Part shown: piece by piece, positions 9,123 to 19,269 of the stretch
Numbering within the stretch: position 1 is the first letter of the stretch
How the letters are laid out: each line of letters opens with the position of its first letter
Origin: Caulobacter sp.
GTDB lineage: Bacteria; Pseudomonadota; Alphaproteobacteria; Caulobacterales; Caulobacteraceae
Direction of reading: 5' to 3'
DNA length: 64,000 nucleotides
Assembly (NCBI GenBank): GCA_016125585.1
Contig: WGLL01000002.1
Coordinates: forward strand, 62,001-126,000
The notes under the pieces: model-generated
Seen by the model: the letters and a program-made list of their open reading frames with translations, nothing else
Told to the model about the DNA's origin: nothing
Databases searched by the model: none
Made by a program: the position numbers and the translations under genes

Positions 9123-9394
9123 GGGAGCGGGTCTCTTTGAACGCGGTCAGGCCACCTTAGCCCGTCCGTCGCCTTGGGCAGTAGCCGGCAATTGCGCAGA
9201 CGCGACGCAACATGGCCGGGCCAGTACGTCAGGCCGTCGGCCAGGCATCGGCGGCGAACTCGGGCAGTCCGGGGCGAAAATTAACCCCCGACTCAGGTCT
9301 CCGAAACCCCGCCTTTACCCCGGCCCTGTATCAATACGGGTCAACGAGCGCCGCTCCATGATGGGCGGGCGCCGGTACGGTGGGATGTCTTCAT
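9123..9394. promoter_or_regulatory. Divergent intergenic region upstream of the tacA-like gene
   Basis: This 272-bp gap separates the leftward esterase from the rightward tacA-like gene, so it must hold both promoters. One TTAAC half-site of a CtrA box is visible at 9281-9285, but no second TTAA lies at the canonical 7-bp spacing. In Caulobacter tacA is activated by phosphorylated CtrA, so the half-site is suggestive only. I see no clear -35/-10 pair and no small gene here. Confidence 0.3.
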
Positions 9395-10864
<1,470 letters not shown>

Positions 10865-10941
10865 AAACCCCCCTTTGGGAGGACGCGCGGCGAAATCCGG
10901 CCGCCTAGCCTGACACCCTCACAATATGAGGGTTCCCGACA

Positions 10942-11514
10942 ATGTCCGTCCGCATTCTTGTTCCGGCCGCCGCGGTCGTCGCCCTTGCGATCGCCGCGCC
11001 GGCCGCCGCCCAGTCCACCACCTGGTCGACCTCCGACCGGTCCATGACCGTGACATTGCCCGCCATCATGGCCCCCCATCCCCTGGGGGCGGAGCGTGAC
11101 GGCAAGGGCATTTTCGTCGTCCGGCGCGCCGGCGTCGATGTCGGCACCTGCATCGCCAGCCTGATGACGCCGGAAACGGCGCCCGCCAGGGACGTCTGGA
11201 AGGCGGTGATCGCCACCTACACCAGCGATCCGGAAGGCTCCGCCAGAACCGCGACCGAGAAGTCGGGCAACACCTTCGTCAGGTTGCTCGGCTCCAGGAG
11301 CTATCAATCGCCGACCGGCTGGGACGGCTATGTCTACTGGTTCGAACGCAACAACACCAAATCCGGCCAGCTGCAGACCGCCGTCAACGCCGGAACCATG
11401 CTCGACGCCACCCACCGCTTTGTCGCGGTCTGCGCCTCGACCGCGGGCTTCACCTTCCAGCCGGCGGAGATCCAGTCGATCGTCGGCTTCATCACCTCGG
11501 CCCGCGGCGCCTGA
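10942..11514 (+). CDS. Secreted protein of unknown function
   Basis: A 190-residue protein with a clean Sec signal peptide: MSVRILVPAAAVVALAIAAP with an AAA/Q cleavage site near residue 24. The mature part has two cysteines (VGTCIASL and FVAVCAST) that could form a disulfide, and no domain I recognise. It starts 77 bp after tacA on the same strand and ends 25 bp before a convergent gene. Probably periplasmic. I do not assign a function. Confidence 0.65.
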   Translation: MSVRILVPAAAVVALAIAAPAAAQSTTWSTSDRSMTVTLPAIMAPHPLGAERDGKGIFVVRRAGVDVGTCIASLMTPETAPARDVWKAVIATYTSDPEGSARTATEKSGNTFVRLLGSRSYQSPTGWDGYVYWFERNNTKSGQLQTAVNAGTMLDATHRFVAVCASTAGFTFQPAEIQSIVGFITSARGA

Positions 11515-11539
11515 TCCTGAAAAAGTCCGGCCAGGGCGA

Positions 11540-11887
11540 TCAGTCCTGGTCGGCGCTCTCCTCGCCGCGAGGCTTCGACCGGAAGCCCCGGCGCGGACGG
11601 CGAGGGGGTTTGTCCTCGCCCTTGGCCTTGGCCGTGATTTCCTTGAGCTTGCGGTTCTGCATGGCCGACAGGGCCTGACCGGGCGCGCCCAGCTCCGGGT
11701 CGCCGAACGCCCGGCCGTAGGTCTTGACCCGGTCCTCGACCGATCCGAGGAACTCGCCCTCCCAGTCGGAAAGCTTGACCCCGGCCTTGTCGGCGGTGCG
11801 CCGCGCCCGTTTCAGGGCGTTGAGCGCGGCGCGCTGGGCCGCCTTTCGGGCCAGCGCGCGAAAGTCTGGCGGGGCCTTCCGTTTCAC
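11540..11887 (-). CDS. Basic protein of unknown function, co-translated with gapR
   Basis: A 115-residue, strongly basic protein. The N-terminal half is helical and rich in Lys, Arg and Ala (RALARKAAQRAALNALKRAR); the C-terminal tail KGEDKPPRRPRRGFRSKPRG looks disordered and able to bind nucleic acid. No domain recognised. Its ATG overlaps the gapR stop by 4 bp (ATGA), so it is made with GapR from one message. Charge and context make a chromosome- or RNA-associated role possible, but that is inference. Confidence 0.65.
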   Translation of the reverse strand: MKRKAPPDFRALARKAAQRAALNALKRARRTADKAGVKLSDWEGEFLGSVEDRVKTYGRAFGDPELGAPGQALSAMQNRKLKEITAKAKGEDKPPRRPRRGFRSKPRGEESADQD

Positions 11888-12147
11888 AGACCCCCGATGG
11901 CCGACAGATAGAGGTCGACCAGCGCCTCTTCCTCCTGGCGCTTGGCCTTGTCCTGTTTGCGCATGCGCACGACCTTGCGCAGGATCTTGGTGTCGAAGCC
12001 GTTGCCCTTGGCCTCGGCATAGACCTCCTTGAGATCGGCCATCACGCCGGCCTTGTCCTCCTCGAGGCGCTCGATGCGCTCGATGATGGTCTTCAGCTGG
12101 GTCTGAGCGGTCGCGTTCAGAACGTCGATGGTGGCGTCATCGGCCAT
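11884..12147 (-). CDS. gapR: Nucleoid-associated protein GapR (DUF2312)
   Basis: An 87-residue DUF2312 protein. The coiled-coil N-terminus (TAQTQLKTIIERIERLEEDK) and the invariant core VYAEAKGNGFDTKILRKVVR plus MRKQDKAKRQEEEALVDLYL match GapR almost residue for residue as I recall it. GapR forms a tetrameric clamp around overtwisted DNA ahead of replication forks and RNA polymerase, stimulates type II topoisomerases and is essential for normal growth in Caulobacter. Length matches the family (about 89). It is co-transcribed with the basic protein downstream. The start ATG at 12147 fits. Confidence 0.93.
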   Translation of the reverse strand: MADDATIDVLNATAQTQLKTIIERIERLEEDKAGVMADLKEVYAEAKGNGFDTKILRKVVRMRKQDKAKRQEEEALVDLYLSAIGGL

Positions 12148-12240
12148 GGGGTGAGGCTCTCACAGGATAGGGAAACGGGGAAGGCGGGATGTAGAGGAAA
12201 GGCCGTCGGCCCTCAACCGCGCTCTGGACGGCGCCGCCCC

Positions 12241-12849
12241 CTAGAGCAGTCCGTGGGTCCGCAGCGTCGGGGCCAGCCGGGCCGGGTCGGTGAAGTGCAT
12301 CACATGGAAGCCCAGCGCGCGGGCGGCGGCGATGTTGGCGGCGCTGTCGTCGACGAACAATAGCTCCTCCGGCGCGAGCCCGGCCCGTTCGCAGGCGAGA
12401 TGATAGATCGCCGGTTCGGGCTTGATCATGCCCTCGTCGCCGGAGACGACCACGGCCCGCATATGCCGCACGGCCGGCGCCATCGGGGCGATGGTCGGCC
12501 AGACGGGGCCGGCCATGTTGGTCAGGCCGAACTGGGGCACGCCCCGCGCCGCCAGGGCCTCCATGGCCGCTTCGGTTTCCGGAATGGCGCCGCCGAACAT
12601 CTCGTCCCAGCGCGCCCACCAGGCGCGGATGGCGGCCTCATGTTCAGGAAACCGGTCGATGAGAGCGCGGGTGTTGTCTTCCGCCGGCACGCCGCGATCG
12701 GTCAGGCCGTGCCAGGCCAGGGTGCAGACATGCGAAAGGAACCAGTCGCATTCGGCTGGTTCCTTGAAAATCTTCGCGTAGAGGGTCCGGGGATCCCAGC
12801 GAACGATCACATTGCCGACGTCCCAGAGGACGCCGCGCGGACCGCTCAC
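12241..12849 (-). CDS. HAD-superfamily hydrolase (YihX-like)
   Basis: A 202-residue HAD phosphatase. Motif I is LWDVGNVIVRWD (nucleophile Asp10); the G-N pair after it is normal for the YihX/epoxide-hydrolase-N branch. Motif II is seen at FGLTNMAG, and the C-terminal acidic motif is LLFVDDSAANIAAARALGF. Such enzymes dephosphorylate small sugar phosphates in the cytoplasm; E. coli YihX acts on alpha-glucose-1-phosphate, but substrate is not predictable here. The start is a GTG at 12849 that shares its first base with the rpmJ stop (TAGTG), so the two genes are coupled. Confidence 0.87.
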   Translation of the reverse strand: MSGPRGVLWDVGNVIVRWDPRTLYAKIFKEPAECDWFLSHVCTLAWHGLTDRGVPAEDNTRALIDRFPEHEAAIRAWWARWDEMFGGAIPETEAAMEALAARGVPQFGLTNMAGPVWPTIAPMAPAVRHMRAVVVSGDEGMIKPEPAIYHLACERAGLAPEELLFVDDSAANIAAARALGFHVMHFTDPARLAPTLRTHGLL

Positions 12850-12974
12850 TAGCCCTGCTTCGCCTTGAAGCGCGGATCGGTCTTGTTGATCACGTAGAGG
12901 ACGCCCTTGCGGCGAACCAGCTTGCAGTCGCGGTGGCGCGACTTCAGCGACTTGAGCGAGCTTCTGACCTTCAT
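12849..12974 (-). CDS. rpmJ: 50S ribosomal protein L36
   Basis: A 41-residue protein beginning [17 protein letters not shown], with a central [13 protein letters not shown] and the end [10 protein letters not shown]. This is the C-minus form of ribosomal protein L36 used by alphaproteobacteria: the zinc-binding cysteines are reduced to one. It is a small structural protein of the large ribosomal subunit. Transcribed leftward, joined to the HAD phosphatase by a 1-bp stop/start overlap. The promoter should lie in the 200-bp gap to the right, where I see no other gene. Confidence 0.95.
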   Translation of the reverse strand: MKVRSSLKSLKSRHRDCKLVRRKGVLYVINKTDPRFKAKQG

Positions 12975-13176
12975 GACCGTCTACTTATGTCGGGCGGGGC
13001 CGCGGACGCCAAAACAACGCCGTCGCCAGCCCGGTTGAACCAAGAGCGGGCGGCTATAGGGGGCAAGCGGCCGGGAGTCAATGTTGTGCGGGCCCGTCGG
13101 TCGCTTGCCGCCCCCGGCCGTGGCGCGAAGGCCGCGTTCGCGCTATCGCGGGGACATGGCGCGAGGTCGGCGACGG

Positions 13177-14772
13177 ATGAAGAGACTGTGGCGGGGGCTC
13201 GCACCGGTTCCGCTTCTGGCCTTGCTCCTGATCAGCGCCCTGCCGTCGATGGCCGCCGCCCAGCCATGGAGAGCCAAGGCGCCGGTCGTGGTTGTCGCCG
13301 ACGGCGCCCTGAGGGGCGTCGCGGCCAACGGCGTCGACAGCTTCAAGGCCATTCCCTACGCCGCCCCGCCGGTCGGCCCGCTGCGCTGGCGCGCGCCGCA
13401 GCCGATGAAGCCCTGGACCGGGGTCCGCGACGCGGCGCGGTTCGGCCGCAGCTGCATGCAGGCGCCGATGCCCTTCGACAGCGCCCCGGCGCCGCGCCCC
13501 TTCAACGAGGACTGCCTGACCCTCAATGTCTGGACGCCGAAGGACCGCGCCGGACCCCTGCCGGTCATGGTCTGGATCCATGGCGGCGGCTTCACCAACG
13601 GCGGGTCGGGCGCGGCGGTGTTCAATGGCGCCAACCTGGCCCGGCAAGGGGTGGTCGTGGTGACCCTGAACTACCGCCTCGGCCGGTTCGGATTTTTCGC
13701 CCACCCTGCCCTGACGGCCGAGCGCGACGCCGCCTGGCCGGACGAGCCCCTCGGCAACTACGGTCTCGCCGACCAGATCGCCGCCCTGCAATGGGTCCGG
13801 CGCAACATCGCCGCCTTTGGCGGGGACGCCGGCAACGTCACCCTGTTCGGCCAGTCCTCAGGCGGCGCCTCGGTGGCCGCCCTGATGACGGTTCCCGCCG
13901 CCCGGGGCCTGTTCCACAAGGCCATCATCCAGTCGGCGGGCGGGCGCCAGCCCTTGCCGGCCCTGAGCGGCCCCAGCCTCGACGGCGGCCCGTCGATGGA
14001 GGAGATCGGCGCCCGGTTCGCCGGCCGGGCCCATACGCCGCGCGCCCTTCGCGCCCTTCGCGCCGGCAGGGTGCTGGGCGGGCGCAACATGTTCAGCAAC
14101 GGCGAGCGCAAGACCGCGGTCAATCTGATGATCGACGGCCAGCTCCTGATCGAGGACCCTCTGGCGGTGTTCGAGCGTGGAGAGCAGGCGCCCGTTCCGC
14201 TGATGATCGGGGCCAACAGCGACGAATACGGCGACCTGCCGGGCATCGGCCTGGCCTCGCTGCTGGCGATCGGACAGTTCGGCGACACCACCTCGGCCCT
14301 GTGGGCGGCCTATCATCCGGCGGGGCGGCCCGATCAGATTAACCACTTCATTTCCGATCTTGTCGTGGTCGAGCCGGCCCGGCACATGGCCATCGGCGCG
14401 GCGCGGGGGCCGGCGCCGGTGTTCGTCTACCGCTTCGGCTATGTGGCCACGGCCGCGCGGCGCGGGGGTCACGGGGCGGCCCACGCCTCCGAGCTGCCGT
14501 TCATTTTCGACAATCCCCAGGCCCTGGACTCGCCCTCCCGCGCCGACCGCGAGATGGCCCGCCGGATCAGCGCCGCCTGGGTGCGCTTCGCCCGCACCGG
14601 CAACCCTGGCGGCGAGGGGGCCTGGGCCTGGCCGGCGTGGGACAATCGCCGGCGCGCCACCCTGGTCATCGACGCCAAGGGCCCGCTGTTGAGGAGCGAT
14701 CCCGACGGCGGGCGGCTGGACATGATCGCCTCTCTCTATCCCCTCCAGGGCTGGGCCTGGCCCCGGCAATGA
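13177..14772 (+). CDS. Secreted type B carboxylesterase/lipase
   Basis: About 531 residues. A hydrophobic signal peptide (RGLAPVPLLALLLISALPSM) precedes a carboxylesterase fold. Visible are EDCLTLNVWTP, the oxyanion-hole motif VMVWIHGGGF, the nucleophile elbow FGQSSGG (Ser227), an IGANSDEYG segment near the catalytic acid, and the catalytic His in GGHGAAHASELPF. These enzymes hydrolyse carboxylic esters; substrate unknown. I prefer the ATG at 13177 because the signal peptide follows it directly; ATG 13156 gives seven more basic residues and is also possible. It stands alone between rpmJ and a transglycosylase gene. Confidence 0.88.
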   Translation: MKRLWRGLAPVPLLALLLISALPSMAAAQPWRAKAPVVVVADGALRGVAANGVDSFKAIPYAAPPVGPLRWRAPQPMKPWTGVRDAARFGRSCMQAPMPFDSAPAPRPFNEDCLTLNVWTPKDRAGPLPVMVWIHGGGFTNGGSGAAVFNGANLARQGVVVVTLNYRLGRFGFFAHPALTAERDAAWPDEPLGNYGLADQIAALQWVRRNIAAFGGDAGNVTLFGQSSGGASVAALMTVPAARGLFHKAIIQSAGGRQPLPALSGPSLDGGPSMEEIGARFAGRAHTPRALRALRAGRVLGGRNMFSNGERKTAVNLMIDGQLLIEDPLAVFERGEQAPVPLMIGANSDEYGDLPGIGLASLLAIGQFGDTTSALWAAYHPAGRPDQINHFISDLVVVEPARHMAIGAARGPAPVFVYRFGYVATAARRGGHGAAHASELPFIFDNPQALDSPSRADREMARRISAAWVRFARTGNPGGEGAWAWPAWDNRRRATLVIDAKGPLLRSDPDGGRLDMIASLYPLQGWAWPRQ

Positions 14773-14852
14773 GCGCCCGTCTGACCCGTTGCGCGGCGCT
14801 GGTCTCACGCTTGTGATTGAGTGAGTAACCATTGGGCGGCTAGCTTCCCCCC

Positions 14853-16133
14853 ATGGACAGACGCGCCTTCCTCCTCCTCACCCTCGCCGGCTGCGCCGAC
14901 CCGCAGCTTGAGCCGACCCTGACCCAGGTCGTCGGGACCGGCGCGCCGCCGCCCGCGCCGACGCCGGTCGCGACCGAGCCGGTTCCCGTGGTCTCGGGCG
15001 ATCCCAACTTCGACGGCTGGCTGGCCAGCTTCCGGCCCAAGGCGATGGCGGCGGGGATTCCCGAGGCGGTGCTCGACCGCGAGCTGGCCGGCCTGACGCC
15101 CAACGACCGGGTGGCGGTGCTCGACGGCAAGCAACCGGAATTCTCCAAGCCCGTCGGCGACTATGTGAAGGGCGTGATCAGCGACGCCCGCATCGCCCAG
15201 GGCCGGCAGTTCCGGGCCGAACTGACCTATCTGCCGGGGCTGGAAGCGACCTATGGCGTGCCGCGCGAGATCGTCCTGGCCATCTGGGCCATGGAGTCCG
15301 GCTTCGGCAAGATCCAGGGCGACATGGATGTGGTGCGGTCCCTGGCCAGCCTGGCCGCCGACGGCCGCCGCCGCGCCTGGGCCGAGAGCGAGCTGATCAG
15401 CGCCCTGCGGATCCTCGCTACCGGCCAGCAGACCCGCGACAAGCTGACCGGCAGCTGGGCCGGCGCCATGGGTCAGACCCAGTTCCTGCCCGGCGTCTAC
15501 CTCTCGACCGCCGTGGACGGCGACGGCGATGGTCGGCGCGACATCTGGGGCAGCACCCACGACGCCCTGGCTTCAACCGCCAACTATATGAAGAAGGCCG
15601 GCTGGCGGCCCGGCGAGAGCTGGTCGCGGGAAGTGCTGCTGCCGGCGGGTTTCGACTACAGCCTGTCGGAACAGGATCGCGAGCCGCTGGCGACCTGGAC
15701 CGCGCGGGGGGTGAAACGGGCCGACGGCCTGCCCTGGAACAGCGCCGATCGGGCTTCGAGCGCCAGCCTGATCCTGCCCTCCGGCGCGAGCGGCCCGGCC
15801 TTCCTGATCTTCCCCAACCACGGGGTGATCATGCGCTACAACAATTCCACCGCCTATGCGCTGGGCGTGGGGCTGATGGCCCTGCGCTTCGGTGGCGAGG
15901 GCCCGCTGGTCACGCCCTGGCCCGCCGAGACGCCCCTGTCCCGGGCCGACCGGGTGCTGGCGCAGGAAAGCCTCACCAAGCTCGGCTTCGACACCGGCGG
16001 CGTCGACGGCGCCATCGGCCCCAACAGCCGCGCGGCCGTTCGCGCCTGGCAGAAGTCACGGGGCCTTCCGGCCGACGGCTATCTGACGCCGCAGCTGATC
16101 GGGACCCTCAGCCTGCAGGCGGCCGGGCTCTGA
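14853..16133 (+). CDS. Lytic murein transglycosylase (MltB family) with peptidoglycan-binding domain
   Basis: A 426-residue envelope enzyme. The short signal MDRRAFLLLTLAGC ends in a lipobox with Cys14, so it is likely an outer-membrane lipoprotein. Next come a Pro/Ala linker and an SLT_2 catalytic domain with the catalytic Glu in AIWAMESGFGKIQG and the substrate-binding GAMGQTQFLPG. A C-terminal peptidoglycan-binding domain (LTKLGFDTGGVDGAIGPNSR) follows. It cleaves MurNAc-GlcNAc bonds to give 1,6-anhydroMurNAc, whose products could feed the recycling genes amgK/murU elsewhere in this window. Confidence 0.93.
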   Translation: MDRRAFLLLTLAGCADPQLEPTLTQVVGTGAPPPAPTPVATEPVPVVSGDPNFDGWLASFRPKAMAAGIPEAVLDRELAGLTPNDRVAVLDGKQPEFSKPVGDYVKGVISDARIAQGRQFRAELTYLPGLEATYGVPREIVLAIWAMESGFGKIQGDMDVVRSLASLAADGRRRAWAESELISALRILATGQQTRDKLTGSWAGAMGQTQFLPGVYLSTAVDGDGDGRRDIWGSTHDALASTANYMKKAGWRPGESWSREVLLPAGFDYSLSEQDREPLATWTARGVKRADGLPWNSADRASSASLILPSGASGPAFLIFPNHGVIMRYNNSTAYALGVGLMALRFGGEGPLVTPWPAETPLSRADRVLAQESLTKLGFDTGGVDGAIGPNSRAAVRAWQKSRGLPADGYLTPQLIGTLSLQAAGL

Positions 16134-16160
16134 AGCCTGTTCCGAGGGGTGGTTCGCCGC

Positions 16161-16388
16161 CTACTTCGGCTTCGGAACCGGGTAATCCTCCCGGCGTGGC
16201 TGGGGTCGCGTCAGCTTGGTGAGCATCCGTGACGGATCGTCGGCCCCGGTATGGGGTTCGGGAATACCGGTTCCGCCGGGCGGCGCCGCCAGGCCGCTGT
16301 CATCGAAGCGGTCCAGGTCCATGCCGGCGCAGCCGCCGGTGAAAAGGCCAAGGGCCAACACAGCCGTCAGGGTCGTCTTGCGGGTCAT
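16161..16388 (-). CDS. Small lipoprotein of unknown function
   Basis: A 75-residue protein. The start at ATG 16388 gives a standard lipoprotein signal, MTRKTTLTAVLALGLFTGGC, with the lipid-modified Cys at residue 20. The mature part is short, Pro- and Asp-rich and probably unstructured (ending REDYPVPKPK). No recognised domain. It follows the MFS transporter gene on the same strand after about 48 bp and converges on the transglycosylase gene. A five-residue longer form from 16403 is less likely because it would precede the signal. Confidence 0.6.
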   Translation of the reverse strand: MTRKTTLTAVLALGLFTGGCAGMDLDRFDDSGLAAPPGGTGIPEPHTGADDPSRMLTKLTRPQPRREDYPVPKPK

Positions 16389-16436
16389 GACATCCTCCCG
16401 CACCCGACGCTGCGCGCCGATCGGGGCTGCACTGTG

Positions 16437-17753
16437 TCAGACCCCGCCCTCGTCGGTGCGTTCGAGGATGGCGATGGTGGCTTCCTCGTCGCCCTCCTCG
16501 CCCTCGGCCTTGTCGCCCGCGGCCCGCAGCACGCGGTTCTTCAAGGCGTAGACCAGCAGGCCGCCGAGAATGACCGCATTGAGGATGAAGGGCGCCGGCT
16601 TGACCGTCTCGTAGAGCCAGACAAAGCCCGGCGCGAGGATCACATTGATGCCGTTGACCATGGCGATGGCCCCCGCCGCCTTGGCCTGTTCGCCCATGGT
16701 GACGGTCAGGGAGGCGCCGGCGGTAAATCCCGGCCGGGCGAAGCCGTAACCCAGGCAGGCCAGGGAGAAGCCGACCACCACGGTCCAGTAGTCGGGGGCG
16801 AAGGCGGTCAGCAGATTGGCGACGCAGGCCAGGCCCACGCCCCAGCGCATCAGGGTGGCCGGCCCCATCTGGAACATGCGGATCAGGCCCCATTGGGCCA
16901 GCAGGCCGGCGACCGCGCCCGCCATCATCGCCACCGCCGTGTAGCCCTGGGCCTGCAGCGGCGGCAGCTTCAGCTGGTCGATGATCATGAAGCCCAGCGT
17001 CTGCTGCTGGCCGGTCTGGCAGGTGGCGACCAGAAAGCCGTAGACCAGGAAGGGAACCAGCCGGGGGTCCTTCCACATCGCCGCGCCGCGCCCCGCCCCG
17101 GCGAACCGCCGTCCGTCCCGTTGGGCGACCACCGGGTTGTCCGGCAGATAGCGATAGACCAGCACCAGGATCACCGCGGCGGCGGCGGCGAAGCTGAACA
17201 TCGGCCCGGCCAGGGTGACGACCGGCAGCACGAACAGGGGCGCGATCGCCGGGCCGACGATGGTGCCCAGGCCGAAGGCGCCGGCCAGGGTGGCCATCTG
17301 GGCGGTGCGCTCCTCGCGGCTGGTGCGTTCGGCCACATAGGCCTGCGTCGCCGGATTGGAGGCCGACCCGATCAGACCGAAGGTGGCCCGGGCGAACAGG
17401 AAGAAGACAAAGATCACCATCGGCCCGGCCAGCTTGTGCAGGCCGGCGGTGACCACCAGCCCGCACAGGGTCATGGAGATGATGAAACCGGCCATGCCCA
17501 GCAGGATCAGGGGCTTGCGGCCGCGGATATCCGACTGGCGGGCCCAGACCGGGCTCATCACTGCCCAGAGCAGGGCCGACAGGGAGAAGATCGCCGCCAC
17601 AAGGGTATCGGGGATGCCGATTTCCCGGCCGATCGCCGGCAGGATCGACTGCATTCCGGTATTGCCGACGGCGACCATCACCGAAACGGCGAACAGCAGC
17701 CCGAAGACCTTGGGATCCAGCTTCTTTCCGGGGGTCGCGGGCGCGTCGGGCAT
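16437..17753 (-). CDS. Major facilitator superfamily transporter
   Basis: About 438 residues with 12 predicted membrane segments in two halves. The loop 2-3 signature is SPVWARQSDIRGRKPLILLG, the MFS motif A (G/S-x-x-x-D-R-x-G-R-[KR]) in slightly altered form. The central loop carries YRYLPDNPVVAQRDGRRF and the C-terminus is acidic (EGEEGDEEATIA). Substrate unknown; a drug/H+ antiporter type is the usual guess. The ATG at 17753 gives the cytoplasmic N-terminus MPDAPATPGKK; a longer start at 17792 is possible. The small lipoprotein gene follows. Confidence 0.87.
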   Translation of the reverse strand: MPDAPATPGKKLDPKVFGLLFAVSVMVAVGNTGMQSILPAIGREIGIPDTLVAAIFSLSALLWAVMSPVWARQSDIRGRKPLILLGMAGFIISMTLCGLVVTAGLHKLAGPMVIFVFFLFARATFGLIGSASNPATQAYVAERTSREERTAQMATLAGAFGLGTIVGPAIAPLFVLPVVTLAGPMFSFAAAAAVILVLVYRYLPDNPVVAQRDGRRFAGAGRGAAMWKDPRLVPFLVYGFLVATCQTGQQQTLGFMIIDQLKLPPLQAQGYTAVAMMAGAVAGLLAQWGLIRMFQMGPATLMRWGVGLACVANLLTAFAPDYWTVVVGFSLACLGYGFARPGFTAGASLTVTMGEQAKAAGAIAMVNGINVILAPGFVWLYETVKPAPFILNAVILGGLLVYALKNRVLRAAGDKAEGEEGDEEATIAILERTDEGGV

Positions 17754-17860
17754 GTCGAAACCGGTGTTAGGCCGCGTCGTAAGGGCGCGCAATCCTCACG
17801 CCCCATTAAGCATTAACCGCCATCTTTCCCGACGATCCCTCTCAGCTTGGCGACCTGCTC

Positions 17861-18730
17861 ATGTTCCAGATCATCGGCCTCGTGCTTCTCTTCGGCCTGG
17901 TGTTCGGCAGCTACATCATGTCCGGCGGCAACATGAACGTGATCATGCACGCCCTGCCGCATGAGATGATGGCGATCGGCGGCGCCGGGGTGGCGGCCTT
18001 CCTGATTTCCAACTCCATGACCACCATCAAGGCCTCGGGCGCCGGGATAGCCAAGGCCTTCGCCGGGCCCAAGTGGAAGGCGGCTGACTACAAGGACCTG
18101 CTCAGCCTGCTGTTCCTGCTGACCAAGACCATGAAGTCCAAGGGCGTCATCGCCCTGGAGAGCCACATCGAAAAACCCTCGGAAAGCGGGATCTTCAGTC
18201 GCTTCCCCAAGATTACCAAGGACCACTTCGCTGTCGACTTCATCTGCGACACCCTGCGGATGATGACCATGAACCTCGAGGACCCGCACCAGGTCGAGGA
18301 CGCCATGGAAAAGCAGCTGGAAAAGCACCACCACGAGGCCCACGCCCCGGCCCACGCCCTGCAGAACCTGGCCGACGCCCTGCCCGCCCTGGGCATCGTC
18401 GCCGCCGTGCTCGGGGTCATCAAGACCATGGGCTCGATCACCGAGCCGCCGGAAGTGCTCGGCGGGATGATCGGCGGCGCCCTGGTCGGCACCTTCCTGG
18501 GGGTGTTCCTGGCCTATGGCATCGTCGGTCCGCTGGCGGCGCGGCTGGGCGACGTGGTCGAGGGCGACGGCGCCTTCTACCGAATCATCCAGTCGGTGCT
18601 GGTGGCCCATCTGCATGGCAATGCGGCGCAGATTTCGGTCGAAATCGGCCGCGGCAGCGTTCCCAGCGGCGCCCAGCCCAGCTTCCTGGAACTGGAAGAG
18701 GCCCTCTCCGCCATCCCCGCGGAAGGCTGA
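17861..18730 (+). CDS. motA: Flagellar motor stator protein MotA
   Basis: A 289-residue protein with four membrane helices. Helix 1 (MFQIIGLVLLFGLVFGSYIM), helix 2 (MMAIGGAGVAAFLI), a long cytoplasmic loop with FSRFPKITKDHF, then helices 3 and 4 (ALPALGIVAAVLGVIKTM and GGALVGTFLGVFLAYGIVGP), which hold the conserved prolines of the proton channel. MotA and MotB form the inner-membrane stator that turns the flagellum. No motB is near, as in Caulobacter, where the two genes are separate. TTAA and TTAAC half-sites lie at 17806-17817 upstream, but not at CtrA spacing. Confidence 0.95.
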   Translation: MFQIIGLVLLFGLVFGSYIMSGGNMNVIMHALPHEMMAIGGAGVAAFLISNSMTTIKASGAGIAKAFAGPKWKAADYKDLLSLLFLLTKTMKSKGVIALESHIEKPSESGIFSRFPKITKDHFAVDFICDTLRMMTMNLEDPHQVEDAMEKQLEKHHHEAHAPAHALQNLADALPALGIVAAVLGVIKTMGSITEPPEVLGGMIGGALVGTFLGVFLAYGIVGPLAARLGDVVEGDGAFYRIIQSVLVAHLHGNAAQISVEIGRGSVPSGAQPSFLELEEALSAIPAEG

Positions 18731-18892
18731 TATAACAAGGGTTTGCGGGATTCGGGGCGGCGGACTGAAACCAACCGTGATCACGGACCCGTGAAATCGT
18801 CGCTTGCGCGAGTCGATCCGCCGTCCATAGTCCCTGCAGCGGGTCCTTGAGACCCGCCTGACAAGAACGCCTCAAAAGGGGACACCAGGAAC
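18731..18892. other. Intergenic region with a 7-bp hairpin and a CCGTGATCACGG palindrome
   Basis: The 162-bp gap after motA holds a 12-bp perfect palindrome (CCGTGATCACGG, 18775-18786) and a hairpin GCGGGTC-cttga-GACCCGC at 18839-18857. Neither is followed by a T run, so I do not call a terminator. The palindrome could be an operator for the small lipoprotein gene downstream. A purine-rich ribosome-binding stretch (AAAAGGGG) occurs shortly before its ATG. Confidence 0.35.
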
Positions 18893-19150
18893 ATGATTCG
18901 CAAAGTCCTTATCGCCAGCGCGGCCATCGCCGCCCTGTCCGTGGCCGCCTGCGGCAAGCCGGCCGAAAAGACCGAAGCCCCGGCGACCGACACCGCCACC
19001 GAAGCGACGCCGGCCCCTGAAGCGGCCGCGCCGACCGCGGCTGAATCGACCGCCGCGACCGAGGCGACCACCGATGCGGCGCCCGCCGCCGGCGACACCG
19101 CCACCACGGCGCCGGCTCCGGCCCCGGCCGAAGAGACCAAGGCCCACTGA
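18893..19150 (+). CDS. Small Ala/Thr/Glu/Pro-rich lipoprotein
   Basis: An 85-residue protein. A lipoprotein signal (MIRKVLIASAAIAALSVAAC, Cys20) is followed by about 65 residues of low complexity made almost only of Ala, Thr, Glu, Pro and Asp. The tail is probably an acidic, unstructured periplasmic or surface segment. Proteins of this kind are common and unannotated in Caulobacteraceae. A strong rho-independent terminator lies 30 bp after the stop, so it is a stand-alone transcript. Confidence 0.65.
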   Translation: MIRKVLIASAAIAALSVAACGKPAEKTEAPATDTATEATPAPEAAAPTAAESTAATEATTDAAPAAGDTATTAPAPAPAEETKAH

Positions 19151-19180
19151 TCGGACCGTTGGACAGCTGACTGTCCGGAA

Positions 19181-19208
19181 AGGGCCGTCCCTCGGGGCGG
19201 CCCTTTTT
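19181..19208 (+). terminator. Rho-independent terminator after the small lipoprotein gene
   Basis: A GC-rich hairpin GGGCCGTCCC/GGGGCGGCCC (one G-T pair, 2-nt apex) followed by TTTTT. A second small hairpin, GGACAG-CTGA-CTGTCC, stands just before it at 19161-19176. This is the textbook form and ends the transcript of the lipoprotein gene before mnmC. Confidence 0.9.
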
Positions 19209-19269
19209 CGTGGGCCGCAGCCCGCCGGGATTGAGGCGGTCAGCCGCGTCATCGGCTACAAGCCTGATC

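Noticed and set aside
14042..14064. Tandem GCGCCCTTC units in the carboxylesterase gene, considered as a CRISPR or minisatellite
   Set aside because: Fewer than three 9-bp units, in frame within the coding sequence (ALRALRAG). No spacer structure.
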